DNA of 64,000 nucleotides. Source: Sepiola atlantica. Its lineage: Eukaryota; Mollusca; Cephalopoda; Sepiida; Sepiolidae. The stretch covers positions 41,286,263-41,350,262 of the forward strand of contig OY744522.1 of NCBI GenBank assembly GCA_963556195.1, read 5' to 3'. The position numbers and the translations under genes were made by a program. Shown here one piece after another: positions 22,734 through 34,003 of the stretch (its first letter is position 1; every line of letters starts with the position of its first letter). Under the pieces are notes generated by a model that was not told the DNA's origin, searched no databases, and was given only the letters and a program-made list of their open reading frames with translations.

Positions 22734-23449
22734 TATTTGAACCATAGATGAGAGCTCGGTAGCTATTACCATTTTGCGTGAGAGTGGACCTGAGATTAAT
22801 AGTTGCTAAATGGTTAATCCACAAGACTTAATACTTAAAAATAGAACCTTGTGAGAGAATTAAATTTCATCGCATATTCTTGGTAGATTCTAGTTAACCT
22901 ATAGATAGGCCCCTAATGATAATCCACTTCTTTGTAAGAGTTGTGCTAGAAATAATTGCTAAAGTAGCGGGTGAATCGACACTCTCCAAATCTGTATAAT
23001 TTAGCCTAAACCAAGGGGTGCAGTTTCGAATGACACTAACGGTATCATCTATTTAGTCTATTTACTTTCTTTCTGCTACGCTGCTGTTTAGAGTCCCCAT
23101 ATCCCCCCTCGCTCATCTTTCTATATTCCTTTCCTTCCATCACTTTCTGTCACATTCACTGTACATACAAGGCACCACGTAAAATTACCTGCCATACAAA
23201 AGTAGAGAGTGTGAGCAACCTGACATTCAGTTGTAAGGTTCTGTTAGGAGAAGACTTTTATACAATGCGATATGATAGAGTGTGTGAATAACTACACTCT
23301 TACCAAATAAATCGTACACCATCCACTGTGACTATGCATTCCCTACAGCTACACACTTAGAAAACGGAGCTGTTATAGCAATATGGTATCAAGAAAGAGA
23401 AAACAGACCCCCTAGTTTAAATCAGTGTCAACAGAGCTGGGAGGGAGGA
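22732..23449. other. unclassified, no gene seen
   Basis: Moderate complexity, no repeat unit, no long frame on either strand. Confidence 0.5.
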
Positions 23450-23710
23450 TAACTGAAGTCCAAGGTCTTATATACGACATTAAAAGAAAGTTGTATCTGT
23501 GGCAGATCTCCATCAGTACAGTAATCATAGGAGAAACTGGCCCATGAAAAGGAATTTCAAAAACTACCTGGTAAATATACCCGGTGGACCTAGTGCAAGA
23601 AAGATACACACAATAGCGCTTAAAGAGACATCTAGAATCCTAAAAAAATCTTTCAGTTGGACAGTGTCTGATATCCGGTGTGATTCCATATCCTTAGCAA
23701 AGACAAAATG
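23450..23710 (+). pseudogene. retroelement ORF C-terminal remnant
   Basis: Two frames joined by one shift: LYLWQISISTVIIGETGP, then KRNFKNYLVNIPGG and RKIHTIALKETSRILKKSFS. The pattern of an aliphatic run ending in G-G, then IPG and an I-ALxxTxRILxxxxS helix, matches the C-terminus found on several animal LINE-type polyproteins. No catalytic domain remains. The clade cannot be told. Confidence 0.4.
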
Positions 23711-24530
23711 ATAAAAAAAATTACCAGACTTTTAGAATTATATGAATTAAAAAGTGTTTAATATTTTTAATACACTAAAGAAAACGCATCCTAGAGTTAT
23801 TTGCAACTTTACTATAACGTTCTGACAACATTGGGTAAGAGCGGTCTGTTGAACCCCAGACAAGAAAAATAACACCATTACAGTAACCTAGCAACAACGA
23901 TGCAAACTGCAACGGATTTGAAATGTTACAAGAACCTTCTGTGTTTGCTGAGAAAGCAGTTTTTGTGCAACGATTACTGCTCTCATAAACGTACATACTT
24001 AATTTTCTACGCTTAGGCCTGTGTCTGTGAGGTTAATCATTCTAAACACCCCACACAGTAACAACTAAAGTCAACTATCACATTTATTTCAACAAAGCTA
24101 TAACGGCAAAAAATAATATATTTATAATCATACGATAAAAATAAAACTTAACTCGAAGTAAAATACATAAGAAACACAGTAAACGAATTATTTTTTTCTA
24201 GACGACTAAACGAAATGATTGTGTCGTTTTATTATTTTTAATATATATTTGTGTCAACATTTCTAACGGAACGTCTAACCAAATTACAGGTATAAAAGTA
24301 TTGTATGCTTCGTATTAATATGTGGCAGACGTAGTTAACCACAACTGGAGTCGAACGACGAAAATGATGAAGAGGACTTACATTTTCTCGACGGTAGAGA
24401 GTTTGACTTTTGGGTACAATAGCTTGATTTGAGAGTAATTTGGGTATTTATGCATAAAAATCACCCAGAGTATTTTGCATCTATAAAAGAGGGGTTATGA
24501 AAAAGTCAGCCTGTAAGCATCTGGCAGTTA
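23711..24530. other. unclassified DNA
   Basis: A 73-codon minus-strand frame (23775-23996) has no recognisable motif. Nothing else stands out. Confidence 0.5.
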
Positions 24531-24534
24531 AACT

Positions 24535-25110
24535 GTTACTAGTGATTATGGTGTCGTTTAAGTGTAATGTGTAGTTACGGTCCGTTTTTCATTACGATGT
24601 CGTGCGAAAGAGTGACCTGTGTCATTGAGGCCAATTGGTCATTACGGTTAGAGAGAATCATCTGTCTTTGAGCTATAATTCGAGAGAGTACCACTGTTCG
24701 TAAATGTGTAATCCTAGAGCATACCTTGTGTCATTGAGGTGCCTTATTCATCACGGTGTCATCCAAGAGAGTACTATATTTTGTTGAAGTCGGCTGTTCG
24801 TTAAGGTATCATCTGAGCCAGTACCCTGTGTCACTGAAGTCAGTTATTCGTTAAGGTGTCATTCGAAACAGTACCTTGTGTCGTTGAGCTCTGTTGTTAG
24901 TTACGATGTCATCCGGGAAACGTTGAGGTTCGTTCATTGGTTGTTACAGTTTCGTCTGAGAGAATATCTTGTATTGTTGAAGTCCGTTGTTTGTTCAGAT
25001 GTAATTCAAGAGAGTATTACGTGTCATTGAGGTTCGTTAGTCATTACAATGTCGTTCGAGAGAGTACCCTGTGTTGTTGAGGTCAGCTGTTCGTTAGGTG
25101 CTTTTCGGTG
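24535..25110. repeat. minisatellite, about 50-bp unit
   Basis: About eleven degenerate copies of CTGTGTCATTGAGGTC, GTTGTTCGTTACGGTGTCAT and CCGAGAGAGTAC. Units near 24780-24890 are the best preserved. Confidence 0.85.
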
Positions 25111-25228
25111 GAGTACACCGTTGGAATTAAAGAATTACATTTTCGATTCATTATTATTTCTAACACAATTGTTCTCACCTTGAAGAAAAGTCTGAGTGAC
25201 AAGTGTCTGCATATTTTTATTACCCTCC

Positions 25229-25550
25229 GTTTTTTTCGATCACTATTACAAATAATTTTGCATAACCCTAACCCTACCCCTTACCCTACCCCTAACCCTA
25301 ACCCTAACCCTAACCCTAACCCTAACTCTAAACCCTAACCCTAACCCTTTTTTCGATCACTATTACAAATAATTTTGCATAACGCTAACCCTACCCCTAA
25401 CCCTAACCCTAACCCTAATCCTAACCCTAACCCTAACGCTAACCCTAACCCTACCCTACCCTACCCCTAACCCTAACCATAACTCTAAACCCTAAACTCT
25501 AAACCCTAAATTAATCTGGTTTTTTTTCGATCACTATTACAAATAATTTT
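25229..25550. repeat. interstitial telomeric block with a 35-bp interspersed unit
   Basis: Two (CCCTAA)n arrays (25264-25347 and 25384-25510, with CCCTAC and CTCTAAA variants) alternate with three copies of TTTTTTCGATCACTATTACA followed by AATAATTTTGCAT (starting near 25230, 25350 and 25520). The composite therefore repeats with a period of about 120-170 bases. Confidence 0.9.
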
Positions 25551-26585
25551 GCATTATCACAACAGTCGTTTACTATTTTGTTCTCGCTTTCTCTAGAATG
25601 ATATTGCCTCCAGGGTTGTCTGGCACAATAATATTCAATATTTTACAAACGTACTATAGATTTTGCCTTACTTTCTTTCATTGTACTACTTTTGGGCTGT
25701 TTTAACGACACTGTAATGCTTCATTAACTGAGAATTAATTGCATTGTGAATAATTGTTTCCCTGCTTATGCAATAAGCGTTTATGAGATAGATCGACTGG
25801 CAGTTAAATAATGAAGGATATGATGGTAGAGTAGAAAACGGTGAATTTATAAAATGTAGTAATGCTTTTTAAACTATAAACCATATCTGTTTCCGTCTAT
25901 CAAACCAACTAATCCGGATGTTTATAACATTGTACTTAAATCAAATTAACTTATTTTACACTTGTAAATAGTCAACAAAAAAACAATGTAAATAATGGTA
26001 ATTTCATATCCCAAAATTCAGACACAAATCAGTGGCATAAGTTTATATGGCGGCAGATCTTTCGTCATACATTGGTTTTCGACACAGTAGAAAAAGACAT
26101 GCTCTTTAGTTTGAACAGCATTACTAGATTCATATCCACGTGCTACACGTTATTCTCTCGGACGACACACCATAATGGAACAATGGACCTAAACGAGACA
26201 AGGTTCTCAAGGGGAAAATCCTATGTCGCTAGTACCAGTTAACCAGTCAAATGCTCGCTGTCTCACATGTAATCAGTGTAGATTTTGAACGGTCGGTTTT
26301 AGTCATCATGTTGAAACTGGTGATCGTCGAGTGGATATTGACACGGACTGACTACGCGGTGTGCCATGTTCGTTTCCTGTGGAGTTCGTAGGATAACTTT
26401 AATTCAGAATGTTGGCCTCTTCTTTGCGTACTTTATTCTATAAAGTGCAAAGCTGGAAATAAAACCGAATCAAACGAATATAAATACCTTGCTTATTCAG
26501 ACGGATTGCGTTTGTAGGCGGTGTAGGGTTTTCCATTGAAGCTTTTTTTTATATATAATGATTAGGTACACGAGGATAAGAGTTA
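25551..26585. other. unclassified; short tRNA-like SINE remnant
   Basis: 26325-26400 contains GAGTGGATATTGACACGGAC and GTGCCATGTTCG, matching the head of the SINE at 45096 in decayed form. The rest is unremarkable. Confidence 0.4.
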
Positions 26586-27240
26586 ATGAAATTGTCAGTT
26601 GGACGAATAAAAATACTAGATGAGACAACTATCTCATGCAACACTTTGGAGAACATTAATGATCAAGATCTTTCTGTTTCCATTTCTTCTGGTCTAGAGC
26701 ACATAGTGCAATGTGGAAAAAGGTGGTTGCTTACTTTTAATACATCAGCATTCTCTCCTTTCACCACCGACGCTCGGATCGTCACTTTGCCCCAATTGAA
26801 ATGAATAAACTTCACTCAGATGTAGAATTAAAGACTTGCATCAAATCTATTTCTAAAGTCGCTGGAAAAATGATTGCATCATTCTACCGCCCCAGAAAGT
26901 ATTTCACTCCTGAAGCAATTCTCTACTTGTATATAGCGATTGACCAATCAGATATATCGGAGGCGACACAAGACACATTATTTCTGAAAAAAAAAACAAT
27001 GCAAGGAAATTTCAACGATGAAGGTCTGAAGCTATCCCAAGCAGTCTTTGAATATTGATACACTCTGTCATAGAAATAGACATCCGAAGTCTTTCGAATA
27101 TATACAACTGAGTATTCGGAGCGTCCAAGAAAAAATAGCAGAGTAGATGTGTACTGTTCATGGCAAGTTATCATAAATAGATTAAGAAGACTTGCAGAAT
27201 GTCCGTCAGTATCAAGTACGCAAGTGGGGTTGCCAACAAT
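26586..27240 (+). pseudogene. jockey/CR1-like LINE, end of RT domain and thumb
   Basis: KILDETTISCNTLEN stands where the RT motif C (ADDTTI...) is expected, with the catalytic pair degraded. Then LEHIVQCGKRWLLTFNTS, and after a shift KSISKVAGKMIASFYRPRKY followed by FTPEAILYLYIAI, the same tail blocks as at 2080 and 51340. Both 72- and 85-codon frames belong to this one gene. The tail is replaced after about 27240. Inactive. Confidence 0.75.
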
Positions 27241-28440
27241 CTGAGTCAGCTCATATGCAATGGAAAATCATGACAAAACCTTCTTTCATCATCAATCTTG
27301 TTCGAGTGGACTAGTAATTCTCAATTGGGAACATTTAAGTCACCACAGATATCATTGTAGGCAGAAGGGTAAACAGACAAGAACTTGTAATGTTTGATGA
27401 TCTCTCGACCGCATGTTCATCAGCTGGTAGCGTGGGTATATCTATTTGCGCTCAAACATCTGCTGTCAAGTCTTAAACATTTCCCCGTCTTTGGATTCAG
27501 ACAAATGAGTAACTTTTCCAATAATATTCTTCCCCTGATGACTTATTTTCTGACTTAATTCAAAATCATAGCGTCAGTGATCCGATAGGGACCGGTGTTT
27601 TAATGTGATACGGCCTCCTATAGTCTAGAGCAGTTGTATTTAACGTGGGACATACTCTCCACAGAGTTTTAAGCGGGGTAATTCAGCGCGATTGAGGAGG
27701 TATGGATCCAATCGTTCGATTCTTATTTTCGAGATCTGCCAAAATTTTAATATTATTATATAGACATTTTCTCTTTCTTTATTACATGTGAATATACTTT
27801 TATTATCATATTTATCATTATTATTATTTTAATATCACTCAATGTTTATTTCTTGTGTTTTTCACTTTTGAATATGAATTTATGCTCAAACTTTAACTTC
27901 TTTTTGTTCTTTTTCTTTTTCGTTGCTGGCAAAAGGAACTGGAATCTATAGAAAATATCCATCATTCCACTAATAATAAGAGCAACTGGGATAATGAAAA
28001 GGAATCTCAATTTGTTTTAAAAAAGTCATTTTAAGCTTCTTCAGCTTAAACGGGGTTCACTTTTAAAAACACAAGTATTATATATCATCACATGCAGGTG
28101 AATCAGAATATTCGAGGTGACTAGGTTAGACAAAGTGGTTAGGAACCATTTTGTCTAAAGAGAAAGTGGAGATCATCTGAAGAAATATCAGTGCGACTGT
28201 TGCAGAATGAAAGCCTAAGTCTCTCATTCTAGAATGGAAATAATAGAAGATTAGTGAAAAGAGGTCACAGAAAGAACGATGAACTCGCTAAATGATTGAC
28301 GGAATGCGAAATCAGAATATGACCCCGGTGGATGGCGGAAGTTGAGCAGTTACGTCATTGTCGTCAGAGTTACTGTGATCTCTTTCCAGCTAAGTGTCAG
28401 TTTTTTCTCTATATTTCTCGGTTAAGTATATTTGTTCTCT
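27241..28440. other. AT-rich unclassified DNA
   Basis: 27740-27930 is T-rich. No frame, repeat unit or RNA signature was recognised. Confidence 0.5.
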
Positions 28441-28555
28441 TGGCTCTCTGTAACATTGACGAAATGTCGATCATTCTGACACGAATAATGCCTCTATTTT
28501 AGATACGACTGTGTTCCTGCGTTCGATCAAAGACAGAGACGACACGCATGGGTCC

Positions 28556-29172
28556 TAATAACGAGCGTGTATGTTGAAATTATACAGACACCCTGACAAC
28601 ACAACACGACGAGTTTATATTGAAACAACGGTTGCGCAATCCGCAACTTAACCGACATTGCTTAGATCTAGTGACAATGAGAAACTATAAACGAGAGAAA
28701 TAAATGTCGGAATGAGCAGAGATTCCTGAACGGTTTATATTTCTGAAGATGAATGCAAACACTTCGAATTTGGATAAAAATGAATAAAAATATTCGAGAA
28801 TTTATTAGGACAATTAAGAGGATTAAAAGGATGATAACATTTAAGAAAAGTGTTGCCATAATACATATTTATGATGTGTTTAGTATTGTTATAAGGCTCG
28901 ATCCGAATAAATATTAAGCTGTTTTTATGTGCAGTTCACTGTCTAGATTTGGTTCACCTCCGATTTTTAGAATTGCATTCGCGCGGATCTTAATAAAGAG
29001 CATGTATGTTGATTTATACAGACGCCCCAACATCACAACACGACGAGAAGATTATGCTGAAGCAAGGGTTGCGTAATTACAACTAAACTGACATTGCTTA
29101 AATCTAGTGACAAGGAGAAACTGAAAACGAACGAAAGAAATGCCGGATTGAGCAGAGATTATCAATGACGAG
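28556..29172. repeat. direct duplication, about 437 bases apart
   Basis: 28556-28735 and 28993-29170 align: both carry CATGTATGTTGA or GTGTATGTTGA, CACAACACGACGAG, GACATTGCTTA, ATCTAGTGACAA, GAGAAACT and GAGCAGAGATT in order, with about 20% divergence. Non-coding. 28736-28992 lies between copies. Confidence 0.75.
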
Positions 29173-29599
29173 TAATTCGGGTTGGAAATCTAAATAATGC
29201 TTTGCTTTGTGTCGGCTGTTTTGCATTATTCTAGTGTGTGTTCGAAAGCGGATTAAATTAACCATCTCTAAGACGCGTGTCAACTCATCGAAAGCTGAAA
29301 GCGACTAACGACACAAGAAATGACACGAGTCCCCGTCAACGACAGCAACAAATAATTACATTCATGAATAATTTCCATCGGCCATTAAACTACTTGAACA
29401 TCTTGCTTCTTCCTCCTTTCTTTTCAAGAATGTTCAAGTAAATTCAGCTTTTTTTTCTTCTTCTTCGGGAAATAAATACATCCCGACCAAAATTTTTATT
29501 CAAATTCTTTTATAGTGTAATTACCTTTTGTCGCCATCTTTAATTTTTGCAAATTATGCATTGTTTATTTTTGTTTGTTTGTTTATTATTTTTATGTAT

Positions 29600-30290
29600 T
29601 TGTTTGTTTTTGTTTTAGAGATCTGGGTTCAGTTGGCAAGGACTAGTTTCTCTCGCGCCGGAAAAATGAGCAGGGGTATTGCTGCGTGACAAGGCTCTTA
29701 TTAGCGTTTGTCTGAGCGCATTAATCGACCCGCCGTACGCCGGCTGCCGGGCTCAGCAACGCCCGACAAGCGGAATTAGCTTCCATATTCTTCGCGCTCA
29801 CGAGTAAAAGAGACCACAATTGCATGTCAACGGACTAACCGCAGGGAATTGCATTTTATTGTCCCGCGCGACGGAGTCGGTCACTGATTATCATGCGGCC
29901 TGTAATTGTCATTTGAGACGCCTAACTTGATTTCACGGACATTTCGTCTCGAATTAAGCAAGGTAGCTTCTTTTTGCGATCATTGAGCCCAAAGTAAAAG
30001 AAAGGAAGGAGGAAGAAGAAAAAAATAAAGAAGAGTTTAATCAACGCGACATCGTTTTAAAAAGTGTCATTTCCATCAATTAACGAAACGTTAAGATTTA
30101 TCCAGCGAGCTAATCACGATTGACGAATAAAATTTCCCCCTCATTGGCTTGCGTGGAACTCAAAAAGGAGATCCGATCGGACAATCCGCCTTAAACGAGG
30201 GAGACGTGGCGATAAGACGCACTGTTATCCATTCTATTAGGATTAAATGTCGTATTCACTCCTTGTTAAGACACTTTTTCTCAAAGGTCG
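29600..30290. promoter_or_regulatory. candidate conserved non-coding element (inferred)
   Basis: The only segment that is high-complexity, comparatively GC-rich and rich in CpG (for example CCGCCGTACGCCGGCTGCCG near 29730), with no repeat or coding signal. It contains homeodomain-like TAATTG cores (29909, inside CTGTAATTGTCA), octamer-like TTGCATGTCAA (29819) and GATA-like CGATAAGACG (30211). CpG retention in an AT-rich, otherwise decayed region suggests selection or lack of methylation. Function is not shown by sequence alone. Confidence 0.35.
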
Positions 30291-30480
30291 TTTGCGAACA
30301 CACAGACAAACACATTCGCATTAAATAATTAGATGCACTTCTATTAAGGGGCTTTGTCTGTAAGTTGATCGGTGAGGTGATTGGTTGGTCAGTTCGTAAG
30401 TTGGTCAGTTTCGTACGGTGAATTTTTTATATAGCATTTTCACGGCGATACCCGCAAATTAAATAGACGCTAATTAATAG

Positions 30481-30585
30481 TAGTATTCTTTCTTCTACTG
30501 CTACGACTACTAATACAACAACAATAACTACTACTACTACTACTACTAATACTACTACTACTACTATTACTACTACTACTTCGTA
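30481..30585. repeat. (ACT)n trinucleotide repeat
   Basis: Mostly CTA/ACT triplets, opening a poly-Val frame on the minus strand that is not a gene. Confidence 0.85.
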
Positions 30586-30679
30586 AATATGACTAGATAT
30601 CATTTTGTAAACAAGATTAGAAATATTAATGAAAGAGATCCAAAAGAAGCCCAAAAAATGGAGATTACCTAAATATATA

Positions 30680-31053
30680 CAGGGTGGGCCAAAATAAGGG
30701 TCCTATCTTTAAATTTGAATAACTTGAATTTGAATAACTTCCACAAAATAAAAGTTAAACTCACCAAACTTTATGTGTGTGTAGACTGACCCTTCCGAGA
30801 TTTTTTGAAATAAACAAAACAAATTTTAGCCGAAAAACACTTCTTAAAACTTACAAAAACTAAAGTATTGTTTTTTACACTGTTTTGAGTTTTTTAAGCA
30901 AAAATAATGTTTTCTAAATGAGGGTACGTTCCTTAGGGCTAATACGGCTCATGCTTGCTTCGGAAGGGGTCCTTTACTTATTCTAAAAAAAATAAAAAAT
31001 CAATAAATAAAAAAGTTATGAATTTTTAAAAATAGGACCCTTATTTTTGCCCA

Positions 31054-31055
<2 letters not shown>
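30680..31055. mobile_element. TA-flanked MITE (Tc1/mariner-like)
   Basis: Starts CAGGGTGGGCCAAAATAAGG after TATATA and ends in the inverted counterpart CCTTATTTTTGCCCACC; the terminal inverted repeats extend about 45 bases. The last bases (CTG) were lost into (TA)n here but survive in the copy at 1-163. No ORF. The TA target, start CAGGG and size of 376 bases fit a non-autonomous Tc1/mariner element. Confidence 0.8.

Positions 31056-31115
<60 letters not shown>
31055..31115. repeat. (TA)n tract
   Basis: Directly abuts the MITE end, as at 164-216. Confidence 0.9.
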
Positions 31116-31118
<3 letters not shown>

Positions 31119-31379
31119 GACTATCAGTACCTCTTAATTTGAAGTATCTTTAAAAGATTCAGCTTGTTGATTGTCAATCAGTTACAACAGAGCATATATA
31201 AGTAAGTCAAGTTCATTTTATATTCCAATACCATTTTTTTTAATATATATTTTAATTCATTCAAATTTCCAAAGAACATAACATTTATGTGAGATGTATA
31301 TCAAGGTCCGTTTCTTTTTTAGGTGAGCCAAACAATATTTTGATATCAATATCGTCTCTGAAACACTACAAAATCATAA

Positions 31380-32117
31380 GAAAAATCTTCAAAGATGAAA
31401 AGTTCTAAATTCAAATGTCTTAAAAAGACTTAAGACTGCCCGAGATTTATAAGTGTTAAACAGGATTCGAAAGACATCAAAAAGTCGAGCATTGCACACA
31501 TAAGAAAAGTACGTCAGAAATCGAAATTCAACCTTTCCCTCAAAAAGAATTGAAAACAAAAAAGGAATTTTCACACTTCTACACAAACAAGCCAGTCCTA
31601 TAAAAAACAGGATAAATTACCGCCGAGCTCCTTTTTTCGGCGTGGAAGCCTTCGTTGGGTAACAGATTGTCCATATCGTTTTGAAACCTGTCTAACTTGT
31701 AAAAAAAGTCGGACATAAGAGTTGTCATTGCAGAACGAATTAAGGAAATAAAACTCGGGATAAATCCACAAAAACGAACAAACGTGACGACAGAATTATG
31801 AAAAATATGTTCAGGTACAAATCCTAAATAGGAACGTAAAATTACAATTGGATTTTGGTTTGGACGTGTCAACTATGAACATACATAGGAAAGATTGGGG
31901 AAACCGACTAAGCTAAGAACTAACTAAATAGCCAGAACATTGACTAGTAAAAAAAATAAAATGCGAGGGTGAAATAATTACCTACATTACATTAAACAGT
32001 ACAAAGAAAAAAGTAAAAATGTTCATACTTAAGAAACACCAATAATTTATTTGGTACAGACGTATTGCAGCTATTCAAGTTATGCGGGTTACAAACCAAG
32101 ATTTTAAGCCAGAAAAT
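31380..32117 (+). pseudogene. decayed Gypsy copy: gag C-terminus, zinc knuckle, protease region
   Basis: Aligns in order with 62530-63230 of the Gypsy element at the window's right end. Shared blocks include GATTCGAAAGACAT, GCACACATAAGAAA(A/G)GTACG, the end of the knuckle region (AAAGTCGGACATAAGAGTTG), AAGTACAAATCCT, TTACAATT(G/A)GA(T/C)T and AATTTATTTGG(T/C)ACAGA. The protease DSG is destroyed (GATTTTGG). The minus-strand frames here are shadows. Homology stops near 32117. Confidence 0.75.
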
Positions 32118-32680
32118 GAAAAAAAAAACTGTCAATCGAGTCAGAAAAACGATTCAAAATCGTATGAAATGGACGCAAAATAAATTGTCAGCAGAAATTA
32201 AAGCATACAATGATAAAAAATTCACGCTGCAAATAGCTAATACTAAACTGAAAGAATTTAAGTCATATTCTTTGGATAAGCAATTGAAGGTTTAAGAGAG
32301 TGAATTCATGGTTCCAGAATTGGAATCGATGCACTTGCAACTAAAAGATGTTTTAGAAGAGCTAAAGACTACAATAGATGAATGTCGAAGCAATAAAGAC
32401 ATTTTTAAAAAATTTAAAGATGGGTTCTAAAATCAGAAGTCTAGAATTAAAAAGCTGGAGGATATAAAATCTGAATTTCATAGAGGCCCTCAGTTCTCTA
32501 ATAATCGACACATACACTAAATTAGGAAACGACCATCGGCAGACACCGACAGCACGCCACAGGAAGAAGTTATTTCTACCAGATACAACACTTTCGACAT
32601 ACAGTTACCTCAGTCGGCCTCAGAATAGCGTCAATCCAAAAAGGTAACGACGCTATGACTCCTGAGGAGGGAAGTCTTGG
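32118..32680 (+). pseudogene. charged coiled-coil ORF remnant and 3' end of the Gypsy copy
   Basis: Continues in frame as KKKTVNRVRKTIQNRMKWTQ, lysine-rich and helical, to a stop at 32295, then SEFMVPELESMHLQLKDVLE and more charged helix after it. RT, RNase H and integrase are absent, so an internal deletion or template switch joins protease to this segment. Similar helical ORF pieces occur in some gag proteins; its place in the intact element is unknown. It ends in the purine tract GGGAGGGGG (32679-32687), the polypurine primer. Confidence 0.5.
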
Positions 32681-32687
32681 GAGGGGG

Positions 32688-32910
32688 TGTCAGGTTACAT
32701 TACCTATAACGGACTTTGGACTCTTTTATTCACTATAAATTCTAAGAGTATTCTGTTGATCAGTGTTGAATCAACCCCAGTCTATACTGACAGCCAAGAC
32801 TGACGTACCATCACCCTTGTTTCTCTGTTGTATTATATTTTCTAATATACTTGCTGTCTCTATACCCCGAGTTCGTGTTTTCATTACGGTCCCTTTACAT
32901 GGCCACATCA
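32688..32910 (+). repeat. 3' LTR of the decayed Gypsy copy
   Basis: Starts TGTCAGGTTACATTACC after the polypurine tract and ends CCCTTTACATGGCCACATCA. It aligns with the 5' LTR at 61199-61413 at both ends (TGT.A.GGT.AC.TTACC and TTTCGGTCCCTTTA...GGGCCACA). About 223 bases, TG...CA termini. It abuts PLE-2, so the Gypsy copy probably inserted into that PLE. Confidence 0.8.
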
Positions 32911-32954
32911 GATTCTAACAAGGTCAAGAGAGGAAACTTAAAGAGAATTATATA

Positions 32955-34003
32955 TATTGAAATGAAAGAAATAGGCCTAAGAGTAGATCTACTGACTAAC
33001 ATGAAACTAAAGCAATTTTACATGTTAATTTAAACTTAAATTAAAATACTTACGAGCCATATTAAAATAATAACAATAATCCAATATACGTAAACCCATA
33101 CTGCAATACCTTCCCATAAATCATAAAACATATTCTTTATTCTATCGAAAGTAGGCTTATACATAACTCTAGCAACTAAATATATATTTAAAAAATCAAG
33201 CAACTTTAACAATACAGCTCTACAAAATAGTGGTTACAATAATATGGAAATTAAATATACGAAACAGGACAACAATAATTATAATAAAATCAGAAATAAA
33301 AGAAAAAGAAATATAATCCGGTCTACACCGCCCTATAATCAGATGATAAAAACTACACTGGACAAACAATTACTAAATCTTATCGAAAAACACTTCCCGT
33401 CACCAATCCCTTGCATAAAATATCCAATAAAAATAACCTAAAACCTTACCTAATCTAACCTAAAACTGTACTACAGTTGCTGCGGAAACTTAGAAATGAT
33501 AATTAAGACACGTAATAGCAATATACTAAAGGAGAACAGCAGAGAAGAAATAATTACAAATTGGGGAGAAAGTGATCAATATAGCATAAATAGCACTAAG
33601 AAAAATAAAAATATCACCACTACAAATTGTAATAACCCAAACCTAATAGAAATCACCCCAAAAAACTGAAAAAAGTAAGTAATGAAGAGAAAAGCTGTAG
33701 CTGAATAACTCGTACAATTTGTCTACTACAAAATAAATGCCAAACCAAAAGAATTGTTTACTAAATAAAGACCTAATTACAAGAAGTACTACGTGGTAAT
33801 GACCTCTCTAGATTTTAAAACCAGATATTACGACCACAACAGCATATTTAAAAACACACAAAAAACGCCGAATAAAAGCAGCACTAGCGAACCATTAGTG
33901 GGGACTAAGAGAAAGCGGACCCTCACCAATAATCGGATGGAAAATTGTACATGTAGAAATTTAGACGAAGCCCAGCAAAATAATTCAAACACGGAAAAAT
34001 AAA
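32955..34003 (+). pseudogene. Penelope-like element (PLE-2), RT end to GIY-YIG
   Basis: Same family as PLE-1. Starts near the RT catalytic region (IGLRVDLL corresponds to GLYRDDGLA), then the connector, then MEIKYTKQDNNNYNKIRN, NQMIKTTLDKQLLNLIEKHF and a decayed linker. At 33790-33860, KKYYVVMTSLDFKTRYYDH followed by NSIF is the GIY-YIG core; the glycine after YV is changed to V, while arginine and histidine remain. Frameshifts throughout. 5'-truncated at the Gypsy LTR. Confidence 0.8.
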
